From an uncultured Anaerolineae bacterium (GTDB lineage Bacteria; Chloroflexota; Anaerolineae; Aggregatilineales; Phototrophicaceae): a DNA stretch of 64,000 nt. Positions 15,453-24,158 of the stretch are shown here, piece by piece (the first letter of the stretch is position 1; each line of letters begins with the position of its first letter). Under the pieces are notes generated by a model. That model was not told the origin of the DNA. It ran no database searches and saw only the letters and a program-made list of their open reading frames with translations. The stretch lies in NCBI GenBank assembly GCA_938022205.1, contig CALIEB010000003.1, positions 1-64,000 of the forward strand, written 5' to 3'. The position numbers and the translations under genes are program-made.

Positions 15453-18212
15453 CTAATTCAAGGCTTGCATATCAAGCCAGTTTGGTCCGTATTCTGCGTT
15501 GGCGACCAATGGCACGTCAAGGCTATAAGCGTTCTGCATGACCTCGATGACCCACGCTGCGACCTCTTCAAGCTGTTCTTTTGGCACTTCAAACACCAGC
15601 TCATCATGCACTTGCAGCGTCATTTTGACCTGTGGGAAGCGTGGCAGCTCGTCGTAAAGCTGTATCATCGCCAGCTTGAGAATGTCCGCCGCTGTGCCTT
15701 GAATAGGCGCGTTGATGGCGGCGCGCAGGTCTGCTTGTGCCTCTTGGCTGGTGGTGCCGCGCTGTAGACGCGGAAAGTAGCGTTTGCGCCCCAACAGCGT
15801 CTCGACATAGCCTTTGCTAATGGCTTGCTGCTTGGTTGTTTCAATGTAGCGTTCGACGTTAGGCATCTGCTGAAAATAGCGTTGAATGAAGGCGTTGGCT
15901 TCTGCTAGCGTGAGGTCGCTGTCGCGGGCAAGGCGAAACGCGCCCATGCCGTACATCAACCCGAAGTTGATGCGCTTGGCAAAGCTGCGCTGCTCAGGCG
16001 TAACTTCTGCCAGCGGCACGCCGTACACGGCGGCGGCGGTTGCCTTGTGAATGTCTTGTCCCTCGTGGAAGGCGCGTTTAAGCGTCGCGTCGCCGCTGAT
16101 GTGCGCCATCACGCGCAGCTCGATTTGGCTGTAATCTACCGCCAGCAGCCAACAATCGTTCGGGGCAATAAAGGCGCGGCGCACCTCACGCCCCATCTCG
16201 GTGCGTATAGGGATGTTCTGAAGGTTAGGGTTGCTGCTGCTAAAACGTCCGGTGGACGTGCCAGTCTGGTTGTAGCTGGTGTGGACACGCCCCGTCTCGG
16301 GGTTCACCAGCTGCGGCAGCGCGTCGATGTAGGTGCTTTTCAACTTCGTTAGTTCGCGGTACTCGATGAGCAGCGCGATGATTGGGTGCGCGCCCTTGAG
16401 TGCTTCGAGCGTCACGATGTCTGTGGAAAAACCGTGCTGCTTACGCTTGAGCCCGGTTGTCGACAGCTTAAGATGGTTAAACAGCACCTCGTTGAGCTGT
16501 TTAGGGCTGCTGATGTTAAAGCTCATGCCGCTTAGCTCAAAAATGCGCGCTTCTAAGTCGCGCACCAGCTCGGCAAACTGCGCGCTCATTTGCTTTAAGT
16601 AGGGCAGGTCAAGCAACGCGCCCCAACGTTCCATCTGCGAAATGATAGGCACAAGCGGCATCTCTACGCGCTCGAACAGCTCGAGCAGCCCTCTCTCGCT
16701 TAGCTTTGGCTTGAGATAGTGCATCGCGCGCAGCGTGACAGTCGCATCAGCAGCGGCGTAGGGCGCAACATCGCTGATAGCAAGCTCCGCCATGCTGCGC
16801 TGCTGCTTGCCGCTGCCGATAAGCTCGCCGATTTCTTGCATGCGAATGCCCAGCTCTTGCAGTGCAAAATGCTTCAATCCCAAGAAGCGGCTGACGGGGT
16901 CGCGCACCCACTCGGCTAGCATCGTGTCGAAGACAATTGGCGTTACGTCAAGTCCATGCCGCTGCATGATGGTGAGGTCGTAAGTGGCGTTATGCGCGAC
17001 CTTGCCAATGTCGGCACGAGTCAGCGGCTCACGCAGCGCGTCGATAACTTGTGCAAGCGGCAGCTGCTGCGCAACGGGTTGCTCGAACAACGTGCCTTTG
17101 CCTTCGGCGATATGCCCAACGGGGATGTAATAACCAATCTCGGTATCTACCGCCAGCGCAATACCTACTAGCGCGGCGCGCATGGCATCCACCCCTGTCG
17201 TTTCGGTGTCAAAAGCGATAATGTCCGCGTTGTTCAGGCGCGCTGCTAACGCAGCGAGAGCTTCAGGCGTGTCGACGATAACCGTTTGTGTAACAGCCTC
17301 CAACACGGTGGGTGTGGTGCCGGTGCCGCTGGTCTTAACGTTCAGGAGCCGCTGCCGCAGACTGCGAAACTGCAGCGTTTCAAACAGCGCGTCCACGACA
17401 CCCACGTCAAAATCTTGGGTAACGCAGGCGTTAAGGTCGAGCGTAATAGGCAAATCGCGCTGAATAGTGGCGAGTTTTTGGCTCAAAAACGCCATTTCGC
17501 GCCCTTGTTTGAGCTTTTGCTGTACCGCGCCCTTCACAGCGTCGAGGTTGGCGTAGATATTTTCTAGCGTGCCGAACTGTTGCAAGAGCTGGGTGGCGGT
17601 TTTTTCGCCGATGCCTGCCACACCCGGAATGTTGTCCGAGCTATCGCCCATGAGGGCTTTGAGGTCAATCAGCTGCTGTGGCTGCAAGCCGTACTTTTCG
17701 ACAAACTTGGGTGTGTCGTAGAGGACATCGTCGCCTTTTGTGCTGGCAAGCTGGATGCGCACATGTGGGCTAAGCAGCTGCAGCATGTCGCGGTCGCCGG
17801 TGATGACGCGCACGTCAATCGCCTGCTCATCTGCTTGGCGCGTGACCGTGCCAATCACGTCGTCCGCTTCACAGCCTTCTAACTCGAGCAATGGGATGTT
17901 GAAGGCGCGGACGAGTTGATAAAGGCGCGGTATTTGCTGCGCAAGTTCTTCGGGCATGGCACTGCGATTTTGCTTGTAGCTGGGGTAAAGTGCCTCGCGT
18001 CCACTCAAGCCTTTGTCAAACGTCACCGCAAGATAGCGCGGCTGCTCTTTCTCTAAAATGTCGAGCAGTACCCGCGCGAAGCCGTACACCGCGCCTGTTG
18101 GCTCACCGTCACGGGTGCTGAAGCTCGCGCCGCGCGCCGCGTTGAAGGCGTAGAACTGGCGGTATGCCATCGCGTGACCATCAATTAAGTACAGCGTTGG
18201 GTTTTCGGCCAT
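15453..18212 (-). CDS. polA: DNA polymerase I
   Basis: The 919-residue protein has all three PolA domains. A 5'-nuclease domain fills about residues 1-300, with acidic sites such as [12 protein letters not shown] and EADDVIG. A 3'-5' exonuclease domain follows at about 310-500; [10 protein letters not shown] keeps the DxE metal ligands and DLTIMQRHG the later Asp, so proofreading is probably active. The polymerase domain has motif [11 protein letters not shown], the helix around [16 protein letters not shown], and motif [11 protein letters not shown]. It fills gaps and removes RNA primers. It starts 22 bp after the pseudo-receiver gene and is likely co-transcribed with it. Confidence 0.97.
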   Translation of the reverse strand: MAENPTLYLIDGHAMAYRQFYAFNAARGASFSTRDGEPTGAVYGFARVLLDILEKEQPRYLAVTFDKGLSGREALYPSYKQNRSAMPEELAQQIPRLYQLVRAFNIPLLELEGCEADDVIGTVTRQADEQAIDVRVITGDRDMLQLLSPHVRIQLASTKGDDVLYDTPKFVEKYGLQPQQLIDLKALMGDSSDNIPGVAGIGEKTATQLLQQFGTLENIYANLDAVKGAVQQKLKQGREMAFLSQKLATIQRDLPITLDLNACVTQDFDVGVVDALFETLQFRSLRQRLLNVKTSGTGTTPTVLEAVTQTVIVDTPEALAALAARLNNADIIAFDTETTGVDAMRAALVGIALAVDTEIGYYIPVGHIAEGKGTLFEQPVAQQLPLAQVIDALREPLTRADIGKVAHNATYDLTIMQRHGLDVTPIVFDTMLAEWVRDPVSRFLGLKHFALQELGIRMQEIGELIGSGKQQRSMAELAISDVAPYAAADATVTLRAMHYLKPKLSERGLLELFERVEMPLVPIISQMERWGALLDLPYLKQMSAQFAELVRDLEARIFELSGMSFNISSPKQLNEVLFNHLKLSTTGLKRKQHGFSTDIVTLEALKGAHPIIALLIEYRELTKLKSTYIDALPQLVNPETGRVHTSYNQTGTSTGRFSSSNPNLQNIPIRTEMGREVRRAFIAPNDCWLLAVDYSQIELRVMAHISGDATLKRAFHEGQDIHKATAAAVYGVPLAEVTPEQRSFAKRINFGLMYGMGAFRLARDSDLTLAEANAFIQRYFQQMPNVERYIETTKQQAISKGYVETLLGRKRYFPRLQRGTTSQEAQADLRAAINAPIQGTAADILKLAMIQLYDELPRFPQVKMTLQVHDELVFEVPKEQLEEVAAWVIEVMQNAYSLDVPLVANAEYGPNWLDMQALN

Positions 18213-18234
18213 GCGGCGACTTCCTCACAGGGCG

Positions 18235-20007
18235 TTATTGACGGACAAAGTTGATAAAGGCTTGCAAGTCGTCGACAGGCAGCGCATGACCGGGCGTGAC
18301 CATCAGGTAAGCATCCGCCCAAAGCGTGCTGGCGTTTGTTTGTGGCAGCGCATCGGCGATGTGTTGCGCACTTTCTTGCATGAGCATGTGCAGGTGCGCT
18401 TGTGCCGATTGGGCTAGCGGCGCGTCCGCCCACAAATAAACGTAGTCTTCAGCAACCGTTAGCTCATGCAGCAGCCAGCCGCGCTGAGTCAAGGCGCGCG
18501 TGAGTTTTTCCTCAAGCTGGCGCGTGACCGACTTGGGCAAGCTGGCCTGTGGGTCGCGCAGCAACCACGCAAAGCTCAGCGGGCTGGTTGGTACGTTGGG
18601 GCGCACGATAGGCTCTTCGTCTGCGGCGGTAGCTTCTTCCACCACGTCAGGAATGGCCATGAGAGCTTCGACAAGGCGATTGCCTTGTCGACGAATGACA
18701 CTCAAAGGTAGCGTGCCAAGAAACAACAGCGACAAGATAAAGCCTTCAGGCGTGCGCTGCGAATAGAGCAGGTAGTCCGTGCCGTTGCTAGGCAGATTGA
18801 CGTACTTCATGCGCGCCTGCTGCTGCGGGTCGTCCCAACCCTCGACAATTAGCGGGTGCAATAGGGCAATGTCACTTTCGTGCAGCTCGCCTTGTTGCGC
18901 TATGATTGTTTGCCCTTGTGTTAACACAAGGGCTTCGGCGGTCATCTCGAGCGATAGCTGCGTTAGTACCAGCACCATTTGTGCTACGCGCGGGTTAACG
19001 GGTGGCTGCTCGGCAGACGGTGCTGGCTCGCTTGTAGCTTCTTCGGTCGGCGTGTCGAACGGAGGGCGCGTGCGCGTTGTTGGTGCGAGTTTGTCCGTCT
19101 CTAGCTCCGCAGAGTTTAGCATGCTGCTGTGTGAAGGGCTGGTTGTGGTCGCGGTGTATTCTAACTGCTCGGGAAGCTGAGGCAAATTGACCAAGAACGA
19201 CGGCTCTTTTAGCATGGGCTGCTCTTCGCTGGCAACGTTGGCTAAGAGCGCGTCTGCCCACTCGCGGATGTTGTCCGCCGCAATGGGGGTTGACGTGTCT
19301 TGCGCTGCCTCGAGAATTTGCGCTGCGAGGATTTGCCGTGATGCGCTGGTGACAACCACCTGCGCGGCGGATGCTGTTTCATCTGCTTCTTGGCTGCTGG
19401 CAATCCATTCGCCATCATGTGCTAGAATAAAATCGCGCACTGTGCCGCTCTCCTCAAAGTCCGGCATAGGCGGTTCTTCAGCAGCGAGCTTGGCGAAGCG
19501 TTTGAGCGATTCCTCGTAGTTGCGCTGTGCGTCGGAGACAGGCGTATCGCCTTCAACCAATGGTGGCTCCTCGTGCAAGCTGCGCGTCTCGTCGACGTTG
19601 TCCAAACGCGGCATGGCAGCAGTGTCGGGTTGGGCGGCGTGCATCGCTTCAATGGCTTGTTCGATTGTTTTGGTCAGCGCACGGATAGGGCTGGGCAGCG
19701 TGACATAGGCTTGGACGTTTAGGCTTGCTGTGGCTTCGCGAACCTGCGGGGTGTCGGGCGCAAGAACTAGCGCGATGTCGGGCTGGTGAGTCCGCAGCTG
19801 GCGCAGTATTTGTTCAGGTGGCAAGTCGTTTACCGTCACATCAACAATAGCGACCGCGTGGGGCAGGTGCTGCTGTAGCGCGAGCGCGTTGTTGTGCGAC
19901 GCGAATGCCGACACGATGAACTTGCCGTCACGCTCCAATGACTCGCGCAGTTTGATGGAAAAATCGATGTGGCGTGTGACCAGCAAAACCCGCTTAGGGA
20001 CGAACAC
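18235..20007 (-). CDS. Pseudo-receiver / Roadblock-like / degenerate IS200-like (HUH) three-part protein
   Basis: The chosen GTG start at 20007 has GGAGAGGAAG upstream and gives 590 residues beginning MFVPKRVLLVTR; a longer reading frame up to 20163 would run over the divergent promoter and is rejected. Residues 5-120 look like a receiver domain that kept the phospho-site Asp (AIVDVTV) but lost the acidic pair (TRH instead). A long Pro/Glu/Ser-rich linker follows. A region near 385-475 (VLTQGQTIIAQQGEL) resembles Roadblock/LC7 or GAF-type folds. The last ~115 residues follow the IS200 transposase pattern: GW-LHELTV-ED-V-LWADAP, then LWADAYLMV and a final FVRQ. Both His of the HUH motif are Tyr (YVY) and no catalytic Tyr is left, so it cannot transpose. 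Role unknown; it lies before polA and divergent from a receiver-kinase. Confidence 0.7.
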   Translation of the reverse strand: MFVPKRVLLVTRHIDFSIKLRESLERDGKFIVSAFASHNNALALQQHLPHAVAIVDVTVNDLPPEQILRQLRTHQPDIALVLAPDTPQVREATASLNVQAYVTLPSPIRALTKTIEQAIEAMHAAQPDTAAMPRLDNVDETRSLHEEPPLVEGDTPVSDAQRNYEESLKRFAKLAAEEPPMPDFEESGTVRDFILAHDGEWIASSQEADETASAAQVVVTSASRQILAAQILEAAQDTSTPIAADNIREWADALLANVASEEQPMLKEPSFLVNLPQLPEQLEYTATTTSPSHSSMLNSAELETDKLAPTTRTRPPFDTPTEEATSEPAPSAEQPPVNPRVAQMVLVLTQLSLEMTAEALVLTQGQTIIAQQGELHESDIALLHPLIVEGWDDPQQQARMKYVNLPSNGTDYLLYSQRTPEGFILSLLFLGTLPLSVIRRQGNRLVEALMAIPDVVEEATAADEEPIVRPNVPTSPLSFAWLLRDPQASLPKSVTRQLEEKLTRALTQRGWLLHELTVAEDYVYLWADAPLAQSAQAHLHMLMQESAQHIADALPQTNASTLWADAYLMVTPGHALPVDDLQAFINFVRQ

Positions 20008-20043
20008 AGCGCGCTTCCTCTCCAAGACGTTCTCATAGCTACC

Positions 20044-20049
20044 ATTGTA
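20044..20049 (-). promoter_or_regulatory. -10 element for the pseudo-receiver gene
   Basis: The minus strand reads TGTACAAT, with TG directly before the hexamer TACAAT. It is about 37 bp ahead of the GTG start at 20007 and supports that start over the longer frame. Confidence 0.4.
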
Positions 20050-20117
20050 CAGAAAAATCCCAAAGCCGAAAACGCAGTAATAAAGTTTCTTTAGCCCCTT
20101 AACGCGATAGGATGCGC

Positions 20118-20123
20118 TATAAT
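20118..20123 (+). promoter_or_regulatory. -10 element for the receiver-histidine kinase gene
   Basis: A perfect TATAAT lies 34 bp before the ATG at 20157. No -35 match is seen at 16-18 bp. With the minus-strand element at 20049-20044 it forms a divergent promoter pair. Confidence 0.5.
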
Positions 20124-20156
20124 ATCGAAGTGAATTGACGTTGCTTGGGGTGTTTG

Positions 20157-21269
20157 ATGACAACTGCTAAAAAAATCCTTATCATTGAAGATGGAAAAGA
20201 CTTGCGCGATGACGTGATTGAGATGTTGTCTTTGGAAGGTTACGAGGCGTTTGGCGCAGAAAATGGCTTGGTTGGGCTTAACATGGCAATCCAAGAAACC
20301 CCCGACCTCATCATCTGTGATGTGATGATGCCTGAGCTTGATGGCTACGAAGTGCTAGAACGTTTGCGCAAAAACCCAAAAACTGCCACAATTCCCTTCG
20401 TGTTTCTCACGTCGCGTACGGAGCGCGTCAACATGCGGCAGGGCATGGTCTTAGGGGCTGATGACTATTTGACGAAGCCGTTTCACGTGAGTGAGCTGCT
20501 TGACACCATCCAATCGCAGTTGGGCAAGCGCGCCGAACTCAACGCGGTGGCACAGCGTCGCCTTGACGAGCTGCGCGAGAGCATTACTATTTCTCTGCCG
20601 CATGAAATGCGCACGCCGCTTAATACCATCATCGGCTTTTCAGATATGCTCATTGCCGAAGCGCAGCGGCTTAAGCCTGACCAAGTCATTGAGTGGGCGA
20701 CACATATCAACAAAGCGGCCAATCGCCTCTTCCGCATCGTGGAAAACTATCTTATCTATGCTCGCGTTGCGCTAATTAACAGTGACCCGCAAGACCTAGA
20801 GGACTACCGCCAGCACACGATGCGCGATTTGGGCATGCTGCTGCGTTTGGTCGGGGAGCGCGTTGCCGAACGCTACGAGCGCATGCAAGATCTGCACATT
20901 GTTATCGCGGAGGATGCTGCCGAATGCGAGGTGTGTGCCAGCTACATTGATGTCCAGAAAGCTGTGGACGAGGTGCTAGACAATGCCTTTAAGTTTAGTG
21001 AAGCTGGTCAACCGGTCAACGTGCGCATGAGCTTGCGCGATGGGCGGTGCGTGATTAGCGTGCAAGACGAAGGGCGCGGCATCACACCCGAGCAAATCGC
21101 TGAAATTGGCGCGTATCGGCAGTTCGACCGTGACTTCTATGAGCAGCAAGGGCTTGGCTTGGGGTTGACCATTGCGATGCAGCTGCTCAAGCTATATGAC
21201 GCTGAACTAAGTTTTGTGAAAGGCACGTCGTGTGGTACGACTGTGGAGATGAGTTTTCGCACCGTTTGA
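20157..21269 (+). CDS. Hybrid receiver-histidine kinase (REC-HisKA-HATPase)
   Basis: The 370-residue soluble protein has a receiver at residues 5-122 (Glu11/Asp12, phospho-acceptor Asp55 in LIICDVMMP, Lys in YLTKPF). It is followed by a HisKA domain whose His is in LPHEMRTPLN at about 148, and an HATPase with N box DEVLDNAFKF, DEGRGI, and GLGLGL. A receiver in front of a kinase suggests control by an upstream phosphorelay. I chose ATG 20157 over a TTG at 20145. The neighbouring pseudo-receiver protein across the divergent promoter is a possible partner, though this is only positional. Confidence 0.9.
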   Translation: MTTAKKILIIEDGKDLRDDVIEMLSLEGYEAFGAENGLVGLNMAIQETPDLIICDVMMPELDGYEVLERLRKNPKTATIPFVFLTSRTERVNMRQGMVLGADDYLTKPFHVSELLDTIQSQLGKRAELNAVAQRRLDELRESITISLPHEMRTPLNTIIGFSDMLIAEAQRLKPDQVIEWATHINKAANRLFRIVENYLIYARVALINSDPQDLEDYRQHTMRDLGMLLRLVGERVAERYERMQDLHIVIAEDAAECEVCASYIDVQKAVDEVLDNAFKFSEAGQPVNVRMSLRDGRCVISVQDEGRGITPEQIAEIGAYRQFDRDFYEQQGLGLGLTIAMQLLKLYDAELSFVKGTSCGTTVEMSFRTV

Positions 21270-21271
21270 CT

Positions 21272-21300
21272 TTGTGCAATCGCGGGCAATCGCGTATAAT
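21272..21300 (+). promoter_or_regulatory. Promoter of the LysM lipoprotein gene
   Basis: A perfect TATAAT (21295-21300) lies 17 bp after TTGTGC (21272-21277), right behind the stop of the kinase gene. Confidence 0.55.
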
Positions 21301-21343
21301 CTAGGCAAGAGCTTTGTATAGTGCTTGCCCTAAAGGATTTCGC

Positions 21344-22285
21344 ATGACGACAACAAGACATTCTGGGCGTATGTTTATTCTCGTGCTGTTTGCTGTGCTG
21401 GTTTTAAGCGCGTGCTATCAGAACATTGGCGACGAGTCACAGCCTACTGCTATTTCGCAAGGGTTGCCCACAGCCACGTTTACTCCCTTTCCAACGGAAA
21501 CACCCACGCCCACAGCAACACCAACGTTAGAGCCGACCGAAGTTGTCACTGAGGAGGTGTTTCTGCCAACAGAGACTGAACCTGCAGTGATGGCAGCAAC
21601 TGAAGAAGATACAAGCACGGTGTTGTTGATGGCGGAGTCTGTTAGTCAGAGTGACACGGTGCAGCAGCAAGACCCGTTTATCCTGACTGCCACGCAGTAT
21701 GTGCTTGACGTGACGCAAACCGCTGAGGTGTCACTGACGCAAACCGCGTTTGCGCTGGGTCTTGGTGCTACGCCGACACCGACCGAGACCCCTACGCCGA
21801 ATTTGTTCGCTCCAGCCGCGACCCAGCCTTTTACGACAACCGGCGGCACAAGCGGATTTGTGGGTGGTAACTGCGTGCATGAAATACGGCAGGGCGAGAA
21901 CTTGTTCCGCCTGTCTTTGCGCTACGGCGTGTCGGTGGCTGACCTCGCTGCCGCTAGCGGCATCACCAATTACAATCTGGTGTTGATTGGGCAAAAAATC
22001 AACGTGCCGGGCTGCGGCACGACGGGCGTGCTGCCGCCGCCCACAAGCATCCCTACGCAGCCGCCGGTGAGCGCGGGCGGTACGGGTGGCGCGTTTGCGC
22101 AGGGCGCAACAGGCGGTCCCGCAGCGGGCGGCGTGAGCCGCGTACATGTCGTTCAGCAGTATGAGAGCCTTTTCCAAATCTCATTGATGTACGGAGTGTC
22201 GGTGCAAAGTATCGCCAATGCCAACGGCATCACGAACATCAACTACATCGTGATGGGGCAGGAGCTTATTATCCCGCCGCGTTAA
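21344..22285 (+). CDS. Lipoprotein with two LysM domains
   Basis: The 313-residue product begins with a lipoprotein signal: basic MTTTRHSGR, a hydrophobic core, and the lipobox LSAC, so it should be lipid-anchored on the outer membrane face. A long Thr/Pro/Glu-rich linker reaches about residue 175. Two LysM domains follow: one with HEIRQGENLFRLSLRYGVS and one at the C-terminus with HVVQQYESLFQISLMYGVS, joined by a Gly/Ala-rich spacer. LysM domains bind N-acetylglucosamine polymers such as peptidoglycan or related glycans. No hydrolase domain is fused, so it probably acts as an anchor or sensor. ATG 21344 has AAAGGA upstream; a TTG at 21314 is less likely. A clear terminator follows. Confidence 0.85.
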   Translation: MTTTRHSGRMFILVLFAVLVLSACYQNIGDESQPTAISQGLPTATFTPFPTETPTPTATPTLEPTEVVTEEVFLPTETEPAVMAATEEDTSTVLLMAESVSQSDTVQQQDPFILTATQYVLDVTQTAEVSLTQTAFALGLGATPTPTETPTPNLFAPAATQPFTTTGGTSGFVGGNCVHEIRQGENLFRLSLRYGVSVADLAAASGITNYNLVLIGQKINVPGCGTTGVLPPPTSIPTQPPVSAGGTGGAFAQGATGGPAAGGVSRVHVVQQYESLFQISLMYGVSVQSIANANGITNINYIVMGQELIIPPR

Positions 22286-22309
22286 CATCACCAAAACGAA
22301 CGGCGTACA

Positions 22310-22338
22310 AGAGGCGGCAGCGTGTCCGCCTCTTTTTT
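22310..22338 (+). terminator. Rho-independent terminator after the LysM gene
   Basis: A perfect 8-bp stem AGAGGCGG / CCGCCTCT (22310-22317 and 22326-22333) with an 8-base loop is followed by a run of T. It is 24 bp after the stop. Confidence 0.85.
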
Positions 22339-22360
22339 GGTTTAGCAAAAGGAGCGTGAC

Positions 22361-22891
22361 GTGGAAGAACGAAGCGTGAACATTACGCCAATCTATCAAG
22401 GGCGCGTGATACGTGTCGAGCAGCATGACGTGATTTTGCCCAACGGCACGCCAAGCAAGCGCGACCTCGTGGTACATCCGGGCGCGGTGGCGATTGTGGC
22501 GTTGGACGATGAGGCGCGCGTGCTGCTTGTCGAGCAGTATCGCTTTGCGGCGCGGCGCACGCTGTACGAGATTCCCGCTGGCACGCTCGACCCCGACGAA
22601 ACGCCTTTGGTCTGCGCTCGCCGCGAGCTGCGCGAAGAAACGGGCTACGAGCCGCTTGAATTGCAAAGCATCGGCGGCATTTACATGGCACCGGGCTACA
22701 CGACCGAATATCTGCACCTGTTCTTTGCGCCGCGTGTCGCCTATGCGCCGCTTCGTCCCGATGAGGACGAGTTTATTCAGCTGCACCGCGTCACGCTCTC
22801 GCAAGCGTTGGCAATGATTGCCGACGGCACGATTGAGGACAGCAAAAGCATCGTAGGATTGCTCAAGGTTGCCCGCCTGCGCGGCGTATGA
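22361..22891 (+). CDS. NUDIX hydrolase, ADP-ribose pyrophosphatase-like
   Basis: The 176-residue enzyme has an intact Nudix box: G-x5-E-x7-REL-x-EE-x-G from PAGTLDPDETP through RELREETGY. This loop binds the metals used to split nucleoside diphosphate-X bonds. The sequence around it (VLLVEQYRFAARRTLYEIPAG) is typical of ADP-ribose and related sugar-nucleotide pyrophosphatases. The start is GTG at 22361 with AAAGGAG seven bases upstream. It stands alone between a terminator and the rplS promoter. Substrate within the family is uncertain. Confidence 0.88.
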   Translation: MEERSVNITPIYQGRVIRVEQHDVILPNGTPSKRDLVVHPGAVAIVALDDEARVLLVEQYRFAARRTLYEIPAGTLDPDETPLVCARRELREETGYEPLELQSIGGIYMAPGYTTEYLHLFFAPRVAYAPLRPDEDEFIQLHRVTLSQALAMIADGTIEDSKSIVGLLKVARLRGV

Positions 22892-22896
22892 TGCCC

Positions 22897-22925
22897 TTGT
22901 GAAGTGCGCGTTGTGACGCTATAAT
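22897..22925 (+). promoter_or_regulatory. Promoter of rplS
   Basis: TTGTGA (22897-22902) and a perfect TATAAT (22920-22925) are exactly 17 bp apart. It is among the best vegetative promoters in the window, and transcription should start near 22932. Confidence 0.7.
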
Positions 22926-22955
22926 GCTTTTTCGTTTTGTGAGCAAACATCGAGG

Positions 22956-22978
22956 ATACGCCGCGCGGCGTATTTTTT
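22956..22978 (+). promoter_or_regulatory. Attenuator-like hairpin in the rplS leader
   Basis: ATACGCCGCGCGGCGTAT (22956-22973) is a perfect palindrome that can form a 7-bp stem with a GCGC loop, followed by six T. It lies between the promoter and the rplS ribosome site (AGGAAGG), so it has the form of an intrinsic terminator inside the 5' leader. Confidence 0.6.
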
Positions 22979-22999
22979 AGGTCAGGAAGGTAAACCCTC

Positions 23000-23365
23000 A
23001 TGAATGAATTTGAAATGTTGAAGGCATTGGAAGCCCCTAGCCGCGAGCATCCGCAAGTGGAAGCGGGCGATACCGTTAAGGTGCATGTGCGCATTGTCGA
23101 AGGTGACCGTGAGCGCGTGCAAATCTTTCAGGGGCTGGTCATTCGCGTGCGCGGCGGGGGCAACAACGCCAATTTTACCGTGCGCCGTATTGCTAGCCAC
23201 AGCGTGGGCGTGGAACGTACCTTTCTCATGAAAAGCCCTCGTATCGAAAAAATTGAAATCTTGCGCCGTGCCAAAGTCCGCCGGGCGCAGCTTTACTACA
23301 TGCGCGACCTGCGCGGTAAAGCCGCACGCCTTAAGGAAAGACGCGACACGCCCAAGCAGTCTTAA
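23000..23365 (+). CDS. rplS: Ribosomal protein L19
   Basis: The 121-residue product matches bL19 of the large subunit, at the 30S-50S interface. Recognisable stretches are [22 protein letters not shown] (read as a pattern), [27 protein letters not shown] and the [20 protein letters not shown] end. The length is normal. AGGAAGG precedes the ATG. The usual rpsP-rimM-trmD neighbours are absent, so the gene stands alone with its own promoter and a hairpin leader that could adjust its output. Confidence 0.97.
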   Translation: MNEFEMLKALEAPSREHPQVEAGDTVKVHVRIVEGDRERVQIFQGLVIRVRGGGNNANFTVRRIASHSVGVERTFLMKSPRIEKIEILRRAKVRRAQLYYMRDLRGKAARLKERRDTPKQS

Positions 23366-23382
23366 CCTAAAAGGGAGCAGTC

Positions 23383-24135
23383 ATGCAGCGACCACTCATC
23401 GGTATTACAGCCTACCCTGTGGCTAACCCCGACTACGGTTGGCAGTACGACGCATCTTACGCTGGCAATGCCCGCGCGATTGAACGTGCGGGCGGCTTGC
23501 CTGTGCTAATTCCGGCCACTGTGGCGGAAAGTACGCTGCGTGCCATCTATGAACGCCTCGACGGCGTGATGCTGCCCGGCGGTGGCGACGTTGACCCCGC
23601 GCTGTATACGACAGAAGAACGCCATCCAACCGTTCACAAAGTGAGCGATGAGCGCGACCGCGCCGAAATGGCTTTGACGCGCTGGGCGTATGAGGACAAC
23701 TTGCCTGCCTTTGGCATTTGCCGCGGCATCCAAGTGATGAACGTTGCGCTCGGCGGCACGCTTGTGCAAGACATTCCCTCGCAAGTCAACACCGAACTGC
23801 TGCACGACCTTCCCAATGACCAGCCGCGCAGCACGCTGCTACACGACGTGCAAATTGAACAAGACAGCCAGCTCGGCAGCATTTTGGGCGATATACAGGT
23901 GCGCGTCAATAGCTTGCACCACCAAGCGGTGGGGGCGATTGCGCCGCTGGTTAAGCTCGCCGCTCGCGCCACAGACGGGGTTATCGAAGCCTTTGAAGTG
24001 CCGAACAAGGACTTCATCATGGCAGTGCAATGGCATCCTGAAGACCTTATCGACAACGACCCGCGCATGCTCAAACTCTTCGAAGCGTTTGTTGCCGCCG
24101 CTCGTGAGCGCATGTTAGCCAAAGCTAGCCGCTAG
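23383..24135 (+). CDS. Class I glutamine amidotransferase-like hydrolase (PuuD/peptidase C26 group)
   Basis: The 250-residue protein has the glutamine-amidotransferase triad of the peptidase C26 group: nucleophile Cys in FGICRGIQVMN, and His and Glu in VQWHPED. The N-terminal PLIGITAYPV and the oxyanion region MLPGGGDVDPALY are typical of gamma-glutamyl-GABA hydrolase relatives. Members split gamma-glutamyl bonds in polyamine breakdown, but no other putrescine-pathway gene is near, so the substrate is open. It begins 17 bp after rplS with GGGAG in front and may be read through from it. It is convergent with the following kinase gene. Confidence 0.85.
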   Translation: MQRPLIGITAYPVANPDYGWQYDASYAGNARAIERAGGLPVLIPATVAESTLRAIYERLDGVMLPGGGDVDPALYTTEERHPTVHKVSDERDRAEMALTRWAYEDNLPAFGICRGIQVMNVALGGTLVQDIPSQVNTELLHDLPNDQPRSTLLHDVQIEQDSQLGSILGDIQVRVNSLHHQAVGAIAPLVKLAARATDGVIEAFEVPNKDFIMAVQWHPEDLIDNDPRMLKLFEAFVAAARERMLAKASR

Positions 24136-24158
24136 ACCAGCGTGCTGAACTCAAGAAA

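Noticed and set aside
18235-18600. Reading the IS200-like region as a real transposase or insertion sequence
   Set aside because: The HUH His residues and the catalytic Tyr are missing, it is fused in frame to other domains, and no subterminal palindromes or target site were seen.
20008-20163. N-terminal extension of the pseudo-receiver protein
   Set aside because: It would run across the divergent promoters and into the start of the kinase gene. The GTG at 20007 has a strong ribosome site and begins directly before the receiver-like fold.
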